Part shown: positions 7,828 through 13,606 of the stretch, piece after piece
Layout: the number at the start of each line of letters is the position of its first letter
Position numbering within the stretch: the stretch's first letter is position 1
Assembly: GCA_011049095.1 (NCBI GenBank)
Contig: DSDE01000217.1
Span: forward strand, 1-13,606
Origin: Fidelibacterota bacterium
GTDB lineage: Bacteria > Fidelibacterota > Fidelibacteria > Fidelibacterales > DSDE01
Reading direction: 5' to 3'
DNA: 13,606 nt
Notes under the pieces: model-generated
Database searches by the model: none
What the model was told of the DNA's origin: nothing
What the model saw: the letters and a program-made list of their open reading frames with translations, nothing else
Position numbers and translations under genes: made by a program

Positions 7828-8467
7828 TGTCTCTGTAAACTATGGGAAGACGGAAGGGCTACACTCCGCCAGTGTTGATTTCAGCGAAGGAAAATTTACA
7901 TTGCTGCTGGGGCCTACCGGTAGCGGAAAAAGCACACTGCTAAGGCTTATCTATTTTGATCTTTTACCCAGCTCTGGTTATATGATCGTAAAAAAATGGG
8001 ACAGCCGGAAAATTCGCCGAAAACAGATTATGAAAATGCGTCGTCAGGTTGGCGTTATTTTTCAGGATTTCAGACTTATTGATAATCTCAGCGTCTATGA
8101 AAATGTTGCTTTACCCTTGATTATTCAGCGAACCTCAGGGTCTGAAATTAAAAGCAGGGTGTATGCCATTCTCGATGAGGTAGGACTCCTGGAGCGTATC
8201 AAGCATAAAGCTTCTGACCTTAGCGGTGGCGAGCAGCAGCGGGTTGCCATTGCCAGGGCGGTTGTTAAGAATCCTTTTATTGTTCTCGCCGATGAACCAA
8301 CAGGAAACCTGGACCCAGAAAGCGCTGCCACAATTTTTCACCTTCTGGAAAAAATTAATAAGCTGGGAACGGCCGTGATTATGGCCACCCATAATTATCC
8401 CTTGATTGAAAAATCTGAATATCGCCGTATCTACCTTGATGCTGGCAGAATTGTGGGTGATGATTGA
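7811..8467 (+). CDS. ftsE: Cell division ATP-binding protein FtsE
   Basis: 218 residues, the usual length for FtsE. ABC ATPase motifs are all present: Walker A GPTGSGKST (34-42), Q-loop at FQDFRLID, signature LSGGEQQ (137-143), Walker B VLADEPTGNLD with D161-E162, and the H-loop His at 194. FVD-type phrases such as GVIFQDFRLIDNLSVYENVALPL are FtsE-like within the LolD/MacB group, and the gene is followed at once by ftsX, which settles the call. FtsE binds FtsX on the cytosolic side of the inner membrane, and ATP hydrolysis drives activation of septal peptidoglycan hydrolases. The start lies inside the end of the methyltransferase gene (17-base overlap). The stop overlaps the ftsX start in a TTGA, so the two are tightly coupled. 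Confidence 0.95.
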   Translation: MIEFHNVSVNYGKTEGLHSASVDFSEGKFTLLLGPTGSGKSTLLRLIYFDLLPSSGYMIVKKWDSRKIRRKQIMKMRRQVGVIFQDFRLIDNLSVYENVALPLIIQRTSGSEIKSRVYAILDEVGLLERIKHKASDLSGGEQQRVAIARAVVKNPFIVLADEPTGNLDPESAATIFHLLEKINKLGTAVIMATHNYPLIEKSEYRRIYLDAGRIVGDD

Positions 8468-9339
8468 GAGCACTTTTCTTTATTCTCAGACAAACATTAG
8501 CTAACCTTTGGGCTGCCAGAACGCCCGTGATTGGCGCTGTAGTAAGCATTGGGCTATCTCTTTCTATCATAATTGGCTTGGTGGCAGTTAGCGTGAAAGG
8601 CTTACGCTCATTTGATTATTTTAAGCATAAATTTCAGATGGAAGTCTTTCTCAAGCCTAATGTAACAGATAGTGAAACCCAGACTCTGCATAATAAACTT
8701 TCTGATATCAATCAGATAAAATCTATTCGCTTTATCAGCCGCCAGGAAGCCGCAGTGATCTTTGAACGGGAATTTGGTGAGAAAATTATGGATGTCTTGG
8801 GTGAAAATCCCCTTATGCCATCTTTCCAGCTTCGCTTTTATCGTAAGATGACTCATCCAGCTATCATCGAAAATGTGAAACTGCGCATTCAGGAAATGGA
8901 GGGCGTAGATGAGGTCAAATATCATAAAGAAATTCTCCTGATGTTAGAGCGCTATTTCCGGCTGATTGTCGTGGTAGGATCAGCCGTTGTCATATTGGCT
9001 GGTATAGCTATGAATATTCTTATTAAAAATACAATCCGTGTCTCCATCTTTGCTCGCCGTAAGCAAATTGAGATTTTACGCCTGCTTGGAGCAGGAAATT
9101 TCTTTATACGGCTTCCATATATTTTAGAAGGCGTGGTAGAAGGTGCTTTAGGTGGTGCGTTGGCAGCGATAATTCTTACTTTTGGTCACAAAATGATCAA
9201 TTATGCCACCGAGGTCTTTCTCAATGTCTCAGTAAGCAGCTCCGATCTGATCTGGCCGTCAGCTATTAGCTTAGGTGTTTTAATTGGTATTTCCAGCAGC
9301 AGCAATTCGGTCCAGCGATACCTGCAGAGCATTAACTAA
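8464..9339 (+). CDS. ftsX: Cell division protein FtsX
   Basis: 291 residues from a TTG overlapping the ftsE stop. Layout fits FtsX: short cytosolic N-terminus, membrane helix 1 (about 22-43), an extracytoplasmic domain (about 44-165) with FLKPNVTDSE and the FGE...LGENPLMPSF stretch common to the family, then helices 2 (167-190), 3 (220-243) and 4 (263-282). IFARRKQIEILRLLGAG (about 196-212) is the conserved cytosolic segment between helices 2 and 3. The C-terminus ends ISSSSNSVQRYLQSIN, where the family usually has a Gly-Ser rich turn before RYL; here it is a run of serines. FtsX passes the FtsE ATPase signal to periplasmic hydrolases or their activators. No EnvC/NlpD-type activator or amidase gene follows in this window. 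Confidence 0.92.
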   Translation: MRALFFILRQTLANLWAARTPVIGAVVSIGLSLSIIIGLVAVSVKGLRSFDYFKHKFQMEVFLKPNVTDSETQTLHNKLSDINQIKSIRFISRQEAAVIFEREFGEKIMDVLGENPLMPSFQLRFYRKMTHPAIIENVKLRIQEMEGVDEVKYHKEILLMLERYFRLIVVVGSAVVILAGIAMNILIKNTIRVSIFARRKQIEILRLLGAGNFFIRLPYILEGVVEGALGGALAAIILTFGHKMINYATEVFLNVSVSSSDLIWPSAISLGVLIGISSSSNSVQRYLQSIN

Positions 9340-9348
9340 AAAAAGAGG

Positions 9349-9924
9349 ATGATGACAGAGCATATCATTGATCTTGGCGGTTTTGATCAATTTGATTTGA
9401 ATGACGCAAATGTACTGTTGTACGTAGGCCGCAATACAGAAGACAGACATTTTAGGAGCTTTTTGGAAGAAGCCTACCCTAATGCCAAAATCATTCTTTT
9501 TCGCGATGAGAAAGAAGAATTAACTCCAGCCTTTAAAGAGAAAATAGAGGCGATTCATTACAGTTTTATATTTGCTCTTTTTACTGGAATGGAAGATGAG
9601 CTATCACGGGTCCAAGCGCTGACACATTATCTTATTGAAATTACAGAAATGATGGGAAGCACGACGGTGCTGCTTATGTCAGAATGCAAACCAGAGACAG
9701 AAAACTCATTTTTAGAAACATTAGACAAAGTGAAATATTTGGTTCAGGATTTTAATGATTTTCATCTTAATCCTGTTTCTCTATTGCTTTTTCCTTGTGG
9801 TGAAACAGGCGCAAAGCAGGCTGAACTCGCTTCCTGCATTGCTCGTAGCCAGGAAGCGGGAGTCTATGCTTCACCCAAAATTGCTGAAAAATACAAATTG
9901 GCAGCCTGGAGCTGCGATGATTAA
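9349..9924 (+). CDS. Unrecognised alpha/beta protein between ftsX and dusB
   Basis: 191 residues, no family recognised. There is no signal peptide or membrane helix, so it is probably cytosolic. Hydrophobic strand-like stretches at 21-27, 46-51, 71-78, 104-110 and 142-149 alternate with charged helix-like stretches, suggesting a small Rossmann-like or flavodoxin-like alpha/beta fold. The strand ends FPCGETG (148-154) and FTGMED (78-83) could be active or binding loops, but no P-loop, methyltransferase or Cys-x-x-Cys motif is present. Cysteines occur at 113, 150, 163 and 189. Two adjacent ATG codons (9349 and 9352) can serve as start; the AAGAGG before them is closer than normal to either. It sits nine bases after ftsX and overlaps dusB by eight bases, so it is a genuine operon member. 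Function is unknown. Confidence 0.75.
   Translation: MMTEHIIDLGGFDQFDLNDANVLLYVGRNTEDRHFRSFLEEAYPNAKIILFRDEKEELTPAFKEKIEAIHYSFIFALFTGMEDELSRVQALTHYLIEITEMMGSTTVLLMSECKPETENSFLETLDKVKYLVQDFNDFHLNPVSLLLFPCGETGAKQAELASCIARSQEAGVYASPKIAEKYKLAAWSCDD
9908..9911 (+). promoter_or_regulatory. Ribosome binding site that fixes the dusB start
   Basis: GGAG lies five bases before the ATG at 9917, inside the last codons of the upstream gene. It supports the short DusB start over the longer open frame beginning at 9755. Confidence 0.6.
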
Positions 9925-10945
9925 CGCCAGTATAATAGAAAAAAATCTCACTAAAGCAGGGTTGAAACCCATTCTAATCGGCTCCCTGTTGATCGAGACG
10001 CCAATTTTTCTGGCACCCATGGCCGGCGTAACAGATAAACCATTTCGCCAGCTTTGCCAGAGTTTTGGCGCTGGTGTCAGTTACTCAGAATTTGTAAGCG
10101 CCGAAGGTGTCGTGCGCGCTAACGAAAGAACTTTGGATTATCTCCAGTTTGATGACAGCGAGCGCCCTATTGGCATCCAGATTTTCGGTCATCACCCAGA
10201 AGTGCTGGCTAAGGCTGCCCATTTTATCGAAACTCATTATCGCCCCGATATTATTGACCTTAATTTTGGCTGCCCTGTTCCAAAGGTGACTAAAAAGGGG
10301 GGAGGCAGCGCCATCCTCAAAGACCTTAAGCGAATGGAGCTGATTGCTAACCGCGTGAAAAAGGCTGTTTCACTGCCCGTGACTGCCAAAATCCGTTCTG
10401 GATGGAGTGAGAAATCAATTGTTGCTCTCGAGGCGGCTCAGATTTTAGAATCGTGTGGAATTGATCTGATTACTGTACATCCACGCAGCACAGAGATGCA
10501 ATATAAAGGTGAAGCAGACTGGCATCTTATTGCCCAAGTGAAAGAGAAAACAAAAATTCCCATAATTGGCAATGGAGACATTCTCAACGGTGAAGATGCC
10601 CGCCGTATGCTAGCACAAACAGGCTGCGATGGAATAATGATTGGACGAGGCGCTTTAGGCAGGCCTTGGGTTTTTAATGATATAATTTACGAGCTACAAG
10701 GATTTCCGCTGCCAGACCATCCCGTTTCGCAACGCTTTCAGATAATGAACCTGCATCTTGACTCACTTTTAGAATATTATAGCTCAACACAAGCGCATAA
10801 ACTTTTTAAAACCCATTTTGCATGGTATGTACGGGGATTGCCGCAAGCTGCCAAGTATCGCTTGGAAGTGAATATTTCTGCTAATTTTCTGGCTATGAGA
10901 GAAATTATACAAACGTATGAAAATATACTTTTGGATAAAGCCTAA
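9917..10945 (+). CDS. dusB: tRNA-dihydrouridine synthase DusB
   Basis: 342 residues of an FMN-dependent TIM-barrel enzyme that reduces specific uridines in tRNA to dihydrouridine, using NADPH. Key pieces are APMAGVTDKPFR (33-44), NFGCP (116-120) with the catalytic Cys119, the KKGGGSAIL loop (126-134), AKIRSGW (157-163), ITVHPRS (185-191) and GNGDI (218-222) with CDGIMIGRGALGRPW (237-251) for FMN phosphate binding. The chosen ATG has GGAG at 9908-9911 five bases ahead and gives the normal N-terminus; the frame stays open upstream to 9755, but that extension lies within the preceding gene and has no family match. It is the last gene of the long operon and is followed by the window's largest intergenic gap. 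Confidence 0.94.
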   Translation: MINASIIEKNLTKAGLKPILIGSLLIETPIFLAPMAGVTDKPFRQLCQSFGAGVSYSEFVSAEGVVRANERTLDYLQFDDSERPIGIQIFGHHPEVLAKAAHFIETHYRPDIIDLNFGCPVPKVTKKGGGSAILKDLKRMELIANRVKKAVSLPVTAKIRSGWSEKSIVALEAAQILESCGIDLITVHPRSTEMQYKGEADWHLIAQVKEKTKIPIIGNGDILNGEDARRMLAQTGCDGIMIGRGALGRPWVFNDIIYELQGFPLPDHPVSQRFQIMNLHLDSLLEYYSSTQAHKLFKTHFAWYVRGLPQAAKYRLEVNISANFLAMREIIQTYENILLDKA

Positions 10946-10954
10946 GAATATGAG

Positions 10955-10984
10955 CTGTTTTATATCACAAATAACTATAAACAG
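10955..10984. other. Weak AT-rich inverted repeat after dusB
   Basis: CTGTTTTATA (10955-10964) pairs imperfectly with TATAAACAG (10976-10984), with one extra T in the left arm and an 11-base spacer. No T-run follows on the + strand, so it is not a convincing terminator. It could be a weak 3' mRNA stem protecting the operon end, or a protein-binding dyad, or chance in AT-rich DNA. Nine bases separate the dusB stop from it. Confidence 0.3.
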
Positions 10985-11027
10985 AAAAGCAAATAGTATA
11001 AGGAGCACAAATTTTAAAAAGTATCAC

Positions 11028-11056
11028 TTGAAAAATGGAAAATAAAACCTTATCTT
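11028..11056 (+). promoter_or_regulatory. Candidate sigma-70-type promoter for the sigma factor gene
   Basis: TTGAAA (11028-11033) and TATCTT (11051-11056) are separated by exactly 17 bases. They match the consensus -35 and -10 boxes at five of six and four of six positions. Transcription would start near 11063, leaving a leader of about 22 bases with the GAGGAAGGG ribosome binding site. This assumes E. coli-like promoter rules; some Bacteroidota use a different -7/-33 pattern, so the call is provisional. Confidence 0.45.
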
Positions 11057-11073
11057 ACCGAGCTTTGTCAAAA

Positions 11074-11082
11074 GAGGAAGGG
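11074..11082 (+). promoter_or_regulatory. Strong ribosome binding site of the sigma factor gene
   Basis: GAGGAAGGG ends two bases before the ATG at 11085, and its GAGG core is seven bases from it. This is a good Shine-Dalgarno match and confirms the start. Confidence 0.6.
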
Positions 11083-11084
11083 AT

Positions 11085-11957
11085 ATGCCGACAAAGAAAA
11101 GAACAAAGAAAAAACAGAGAACAATTAGTGACGCCAACCGGGCGCTAAGCAAATACCTTGATGAGATCGGTAATTTTGAGCCATTGACGCCTGCCGATGA
11201 GATCGATTTGGCCTCAAAGGTCAAGCAAGGAGACCGGGAAGCGCTACGGAAATTATGCGAAGCCAATTTGCGTTTTGTCGTCAGCGTGGCAAAAGATTAT
11301 CAGGGACAGGGGCTTCCCCTTACTGATTTGATCAACGAGGGAAATCTTGGTTTGATTAAAGCCGCCGAAAGGTTTGATGAAACACGCGGTTTTAAATTTA
11401 TTAGCTATGCTGTGTGGTGGATCAGGCAATCTATTCTGCAGGCTCTGGCTGAACATAGCCGAATCGTCAGGTTGCCCTTGAACAGGGTTGGGACTATCTC
11501 TAAGATTACAAAAGCCTCTGAAGAGCTGGAAGGCAATACCGAGCGTACACCCAATGAAGATGAAATTGCCAACAAGCTGGGAATCAAAACCTACGAGGTC
11601 ATTGACGCCGTCCGGATTTCCAGACGTCACCACAGCTTAGATGCGCCTTTTCGCGATGGAGAAAAAAACTCTCTTATTGACATTATTGAAGATGATGGAC
11701 AACGTTCACCGGATGCCGGTTTGATGGATATCAGTCTTCAGGAAGAGATTCGAACGGCGCTTGAGACCCTGAAAGAGCGTGAGCGTGATGTAATCAAGAT
11801 GTATTTTGGTATTGACCGGGAATATGCTCTTACGCTGAATGAAATCGGTGAAGAGTTCAATTTGACACGGGAAAGAGTTCGCCAGATAAAGGAAAAAGCA
11901 ATTCGTCGTCTGCGGCATAAATCGCGAAGCCGAAAACTGCGTTCCTATTTGGGATAA
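11085..11957 (+). CDS. rpoD: Primary sigma factor, short Bacteroidota type (SigA/RpoD)
   Basis: 290 residues. After a lysine-rich start there is region 1.2 (about 19-49, with LSKYLDEIG), region 2 (50-122, including LRFVVSVAKDYQGQGL, DLINEGNLGLIKAAERFD and the -10 recognition helix FKFISYAVWWIRQSI at 103-117), region 3 (about 130-205, RIVRLPLNRVG) and region 4 (about 222-282) with the -35 binding helix-turn-helix in LNEIGEEFNLTRERVRQIKE (251-270). Region 1.1 and the non-conserved insert of proteobacterial RpoD are absent; the length and ending RSYLG match Bacteroidota primary sigma factors of about 287 residues. It recruits RNA polymerase to housekeeping promoters. It has its own likely promoter and strong ribosome binding site, and rpsU follows after 27 bases. 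Confidence 0.93.
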   Translation: MPTKKRTKKKQRTISDANRALSKYLDEIGNFEPLTPADEIDLASKVKQGDREALRKLCEANLRFVVSVAKDYQGQGLPLTDLINEGNLGLIKAAERFDETRGFKFISYAVWWIRQSILQALAEHSRIVRLPLNRVGTISKITKASEELEGNTERTPNEDEIANKLGIKTYEVIDAVRISRRHHSLDAPFRDGEKNSLIDIIEDDGQRSPDAGLMDISLQEEIRTALETLKERERDVIKMYFGIDREYALTLNEIGEEFNLTRERVRQIKEKAIRRLRHKSRSRKLRSYLG

Positions 11958-11963
11958 ATCAAC

Positions 11964-11975
11964 GAAAGGTGGTGA
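11964..11975 (+). promoter_or_regulatory. Extended Shine-Dalgarno sequence of rpsU
   Basis: GAAAGGTGGTGA matches the full complement of the 16S rRNA 3' end (GAAAGGAGGTGA) at 11 of 12 positions. The GG core ends 12 bases before the ATG, longer than usual. No other gene here shows such an extended match. In Flavobacterium, rpsU is known to carry a strong Shine-Dalgarno sequence linked to self-control by bS21; the same may hold here. Confidence 0.6.
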
Positions 11976-11984
11976 GAACAGCTT

Positions 11985-12185
11985 ATGGTTCAAGTAACTG
12001 TGCACAGAGATGAGCCGCTGGAACGCGCCCTCAAGCGCTTCAAAAAGAAGTTTGAGAAGGCCGGTATTATGCGTGATATCAATAAAAACAGCTACTACAT
12101 CAAGCCAAGCCAAGACAAGCGCATCCGCAAAGCAAAGGCGGAGCGCCGCTTGCGCAGGGGAAATGTGCCCAAAAAACGTTATTAG
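11985..12185 (+). CDS. rpsU: Small ribosomal subunit protein bS21
   Basis: 66 residues, typical for bS21. The N-terminus VQVTVHRDEPLERALKRFKK and the strongly basic C-terminal half ending KAERRLRRGNVPKKRY are diagnostic. The protein sits on the 30S platform near the 3' end of 16S rRNA and affects mRNA binding at initiation. It follows the sigma factor gene by 27 bases, so they are probably co-transcribed. This echoes the rpsU-dnaG-rpoD operon of Proteobacteria but in reversed order and without dnaG. An intrinsic terminator begins 15 bases after its stop codon. An extended Shine-Dalgarno sequence in front suggests translational control. Confidence 0.95.
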   Translation: MVQVTVHRDEPLERALKRFKKKFEKAGIMRDINKNSYYIKPSQDKRIRKAKAERRLRRGNVPKKRY

Positions 12186-12193
12186 CCATAACG
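12177..12193 (+). other. Small hairpin spanning the rpsU stop codon
   Basis: CGTTAT (12177-12182) and ATAACG (12188-12193) form a six-base-pair stem with a five-base loop TAGCC that contains the TAG stop codon. Flanking AAA and TTT could extend it across one bulged G. It lies just before the intrinsic terminator, giving two stems in tandem. It may only be chance, or may help mRNA stability or coupling between rpsU translation and termination. Confidence 0.35.
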
Positions 12194-12200
12194 GTTTGTG

Positions 12201-12234
12201 AAAAGTCCAGTGTATTCGCTGGACTTTTCTTTTT
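12201..12234 (+). terminator. Intrinsic terminator between rpsU and glmM
   Basis: AAAAGTCCAG and CTGGACTTTT form a perfect ten-base-pair stem around an eight-base loop (TGTATTCG), followed by C and five T bases. Because the stem opens with AAAA, it also ends in TTTT on the other strand and could work in both directions. Only 15 bases separate its end from the glmM ATG. Confidence 0.85.
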
Positions 12235-12249
12235 GTAGGGAGATTAATA

Positions 12250-13606
12250 ATGCTCATTGAATCAATTTCAGGTGTACGCGGCATAGTAGGTGTCGGCTTG
12301 AATGCGCGCTCTATTGTTGACTATGCCATAGCCTTGGGTGAATTTATTGGCTCAGGCAAAGTGCTTATCGGCCGAGATTCACGTCCAAGTGGTGAAACAA
12401 TCAGCTCACTGATAGCCAGAACCTTGCAGTGGAAGGGAATCGAGGTGATTGATCTTGGCATCGTGCCAACTCCGACTGTCCAACTTCTCGTGGAAAAACT
12501 GCAAGCAAAAGCAGGTATTGCTATAACAGCAAGCCATAATCCATTTCCCTGGAATGGACTGAAGTTTATTGATAGTACAGGTCGTTTCTTTAACGGTGCT
12601 CAGGTCACACAGCTTCTCCATAAAAAAGATATTAGCCATCCTACCTTTCAGCCCTCTGGCGCTTTTGCCAATTATGAGCGCTATCCATCGGCAATCGAAG
12701 ACCATATCGAAAATGTTCTCTCAATACATTGGCTTGACAAAAATAAAATTATTAAAAGAAAATACAAGGTGGTTGTGGATGCTGTAAATGGCGGCGCTTC
12801 TGATGCGGTTCCCCGTCTTCTGGAAGCCCTTGGCTGCGATGTTATCAGACTTCACTGTATTCCCAATGGAATTTTTCCCCATACACCAGAGCCTTTGCCA
12901 GAAAACCTCACCGAGCTGATGGCTGCAGTCCGGGATAATGGTGCAGACCTTGGAATGGCTATCGACCCTGATGGTGATCGTCTCGCTATTGTATCAGAAA
13001 AAGGAGACTATCTTTCAGAGGAATACACTTTAGTAATGGCCACCAGCGCCGCCCTCAATGCGCTGAAAATTGAAAAGCCACTCGTCGTGACCAATCTTTC
13101 CACAAGCCGAGCTATGGATGATATTGTTGAAAAATATAATGGCATCCTTGTGCGTACTGCCATAGGTGAAATTAATGTATCAGAGACAATGTATCGTCAG
13201 AAGGCCGTCATTGGGGGAGAGGGAAATGGTGGTGTTATCTTGCCCGATAGCCATTTGGGCAGAGATTCTCTGGTGGGGGCTGCGCTGATTTTACAGTTTC
13301 TCATTGAGAAGAATGAAAAGATCTCTGAACGCTATAAAAAATTGCCTCAATATCGCATAAGCAAGCTGAAAATTGATTTGGGACATACAAATCCAGACCG
13401 TCTGCTTATGCAGATGAGCCGAAATTATTCCAATGAGAAAATCAATACAATAGACGGCCTGAAAATCGAGTGGAAAGACCGTTGGGTTCACTTGAGAAAA
13501 TCAAATACAGAACCAATTTTACGCGTTTACAGCGAAGCGCCCACAATATTGGAAGCAAATGATCTGGGCCATCATTTTAAAAAAGAGATCGAAGCCCTTA
13601 TGGGAG
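12250..13606 (+). CDS. glmM: Phosphoglucosamine mutase GlmM (3' truncated by window end)
   Basis: 452 codons are visible and the frame is open at the window end, so probably only the last few residues are missing (relatives are about 460). All four phosphohexomutase motifs are present: the phosphoserine loop TASHNP with Ser95, the metal loop DPDGDR (239-244), the sugar-binding loop GGEGNGG (322-328) and the phosphate-binding loop RKSNTEP (416-422). The GGEGNGG form with a GRDSLVG segment following is typical of Bacteroidota and archaeal-type phosphoglucosamine mutases rather than the GEMSGH of phosphomannomutases. The enzyme makes glucosamine-1-phosphate for UDP-GlcNAc, feeding peptidoglycan and lipopolysaccharide. 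AGGGAGA (12237-12243) is its ribosome binding site, placed directly after a terminator T-run. Phosphomannomutase activity cannot be excluded from sequence. Confidence 0.9.
   Translation, partial: MLIESISGVRGIVGVGLNARSIVDYAIALGEFIGSGKVLIGRDSRPSGETISSLIARTLQWKGIEVIDLGIVPTPTVQLLVEKLQAKAGIAITASHNPFPWNGLKFIDSTGRFFNGAQVTQLLHKKDISHPTFQPSGAFANYERYPSAIEDHIENVLSIHWLDKNKIIKRKYKVVVDAVNGGASDAVPRLLEALGCDVIRLHCIPNGIFPHTPEPLPENLTELMAAVRDNGADLGMAIDPDGDRLAIVSEKGDYLSEEYTLVMATSAALNALKIEKPLVVTNLSTSRAMDDIVEKYNGILVRTAIGEINVSETMYRQKAVIGGEGNGGVILPDSHLGRDSLVGAALILQFLIEKNEKISERYKKLPQYRISKLKIDLGHTNPDRLLMQMSRNYSNEKINTIDGLKIEWKDRWVHLRKSNTEPILRVYSEAPTILEANDLGHHFKKEIEALMG

Noticed and set aside
8135..8473. 112-codon - strand frame inside ftsE
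   Set aside because: It overlaps the conserved ABC motifs of ftsE and shows no domain of its own.
9755..9916. Upstream extension of the DusB frame (54 extra codons)
   Set aside because: It lies within the coding region of the preceding gene, has no match to the DusB N-terminus, and a good GGAG precedes the ATG at 9917.
10955..10984. Inverted repeat after dusB as an intrinsic terminator
   Set aside because: The stem is AT-rich and imperfect and lacks a following T-run; kept only as a weak structure.
11000..11005. Perfect AAGGAG in the dusB-sigma gap
   Set aside because: No start codon ATG, GTG or TTG lies at a usable distance; the nearest are 22 or more bases away and open very short frames.
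11035..11148. 37-codon frame starting upstream of and overlapping the sigma factor start
   Set aside because: Its ATG has no suitably spaced ribosome binding site and would lie within the likely promoter; the peptide looks like a frame-shifted read of the sigma gene.
11706..12284. 192-codon open frame on the - strand across the sigma factor end, rpsU and the terminator
   Set aside because: It covers two firmly identified genes and an intrinsic terminator, has no recognisable domain and is a shadow frame.
1..13606. Search by eye for CRISPR arrays, insertion sequences, tRNA genes and toxin-antitoxin or defence genes
   Set aside because: No regularly spaced repeats, transposase motifs, tRNA-like cloverleafs or recognised defence domains were seen; all genes read as ordinary chromosomal genes.

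Overview
This window looks like chromosomal housekeeping DNA from a diderm (two-membrane) bacterium of the FCB group (Bacteroidota relatives such as Calditrichota, Marinimicrobiota, KSB1 or Ignavibacteria-type lineages). I cannot name the lineage from sequence alone. The pointers are a Por-type (T9SS) C-terminal sorting domain on the first gene, a BamD lipoprotein and an Omp85-like barrel protein, a short primary sigma factor without region 1.1 of the Bacteroidota type, and a GlmM with the GGEGNGG sugar loop. All genes lie on the + strand and are tightly packed. No gene-free stretch exceeds 139 bases. I saw no tRNA, rRNA, CRISPR array, insertion sequence or phage gene.

Region 1 (1-10945) reads as one long operon of eleven genes. 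Junctions are gaps of 3-16 bases or overlaps of 1-17 bases, many of the ATGA/TAATG/TTGA type. The order is: the 3' end of a secreted protein with a T9SS sorting domain; a 1025-residue protein that appears to join a HEFAH metallopeptidase domain, a TolB-like propeller and an Omp85-like barrel; a small DUF5683-like membrane protein; bamD; nadD; a sodium/calcium exchanger; a YqeM-like methyltransferase; ftsE; ftsX; an unrecognised alpha/beta protein; and dusB. The first four concern the cell surface and outer membrane. The rest mix NAD synthesis, ion transport, cell division and tRNA modification.

Region 2 (10946-11084) is the largest intergenic gap. It holds a good sigma-70-like promoter candidate and a strong ribosome binding site for the sigma factor gene.

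Region 3 (11085-13606) has the primary sigma factor, then rpsU (bS21) behind an unusually extended Shine-Dalgarno sequence, then a clear intrinsic terminator. That terminator sits directly against the ribosome binding site of glmM, which runs off the window end with only its last few residues missing. The arrangement suggests partial termination or attenuation between rpsU and glmM.

I found no clear new defence or mobile system. The observations most worth following up are the protease-propeller-barrel protein with its small partner and BamD, the unknown gene between ftsX and dusB, and the rpsU-terminator-glmM junction.
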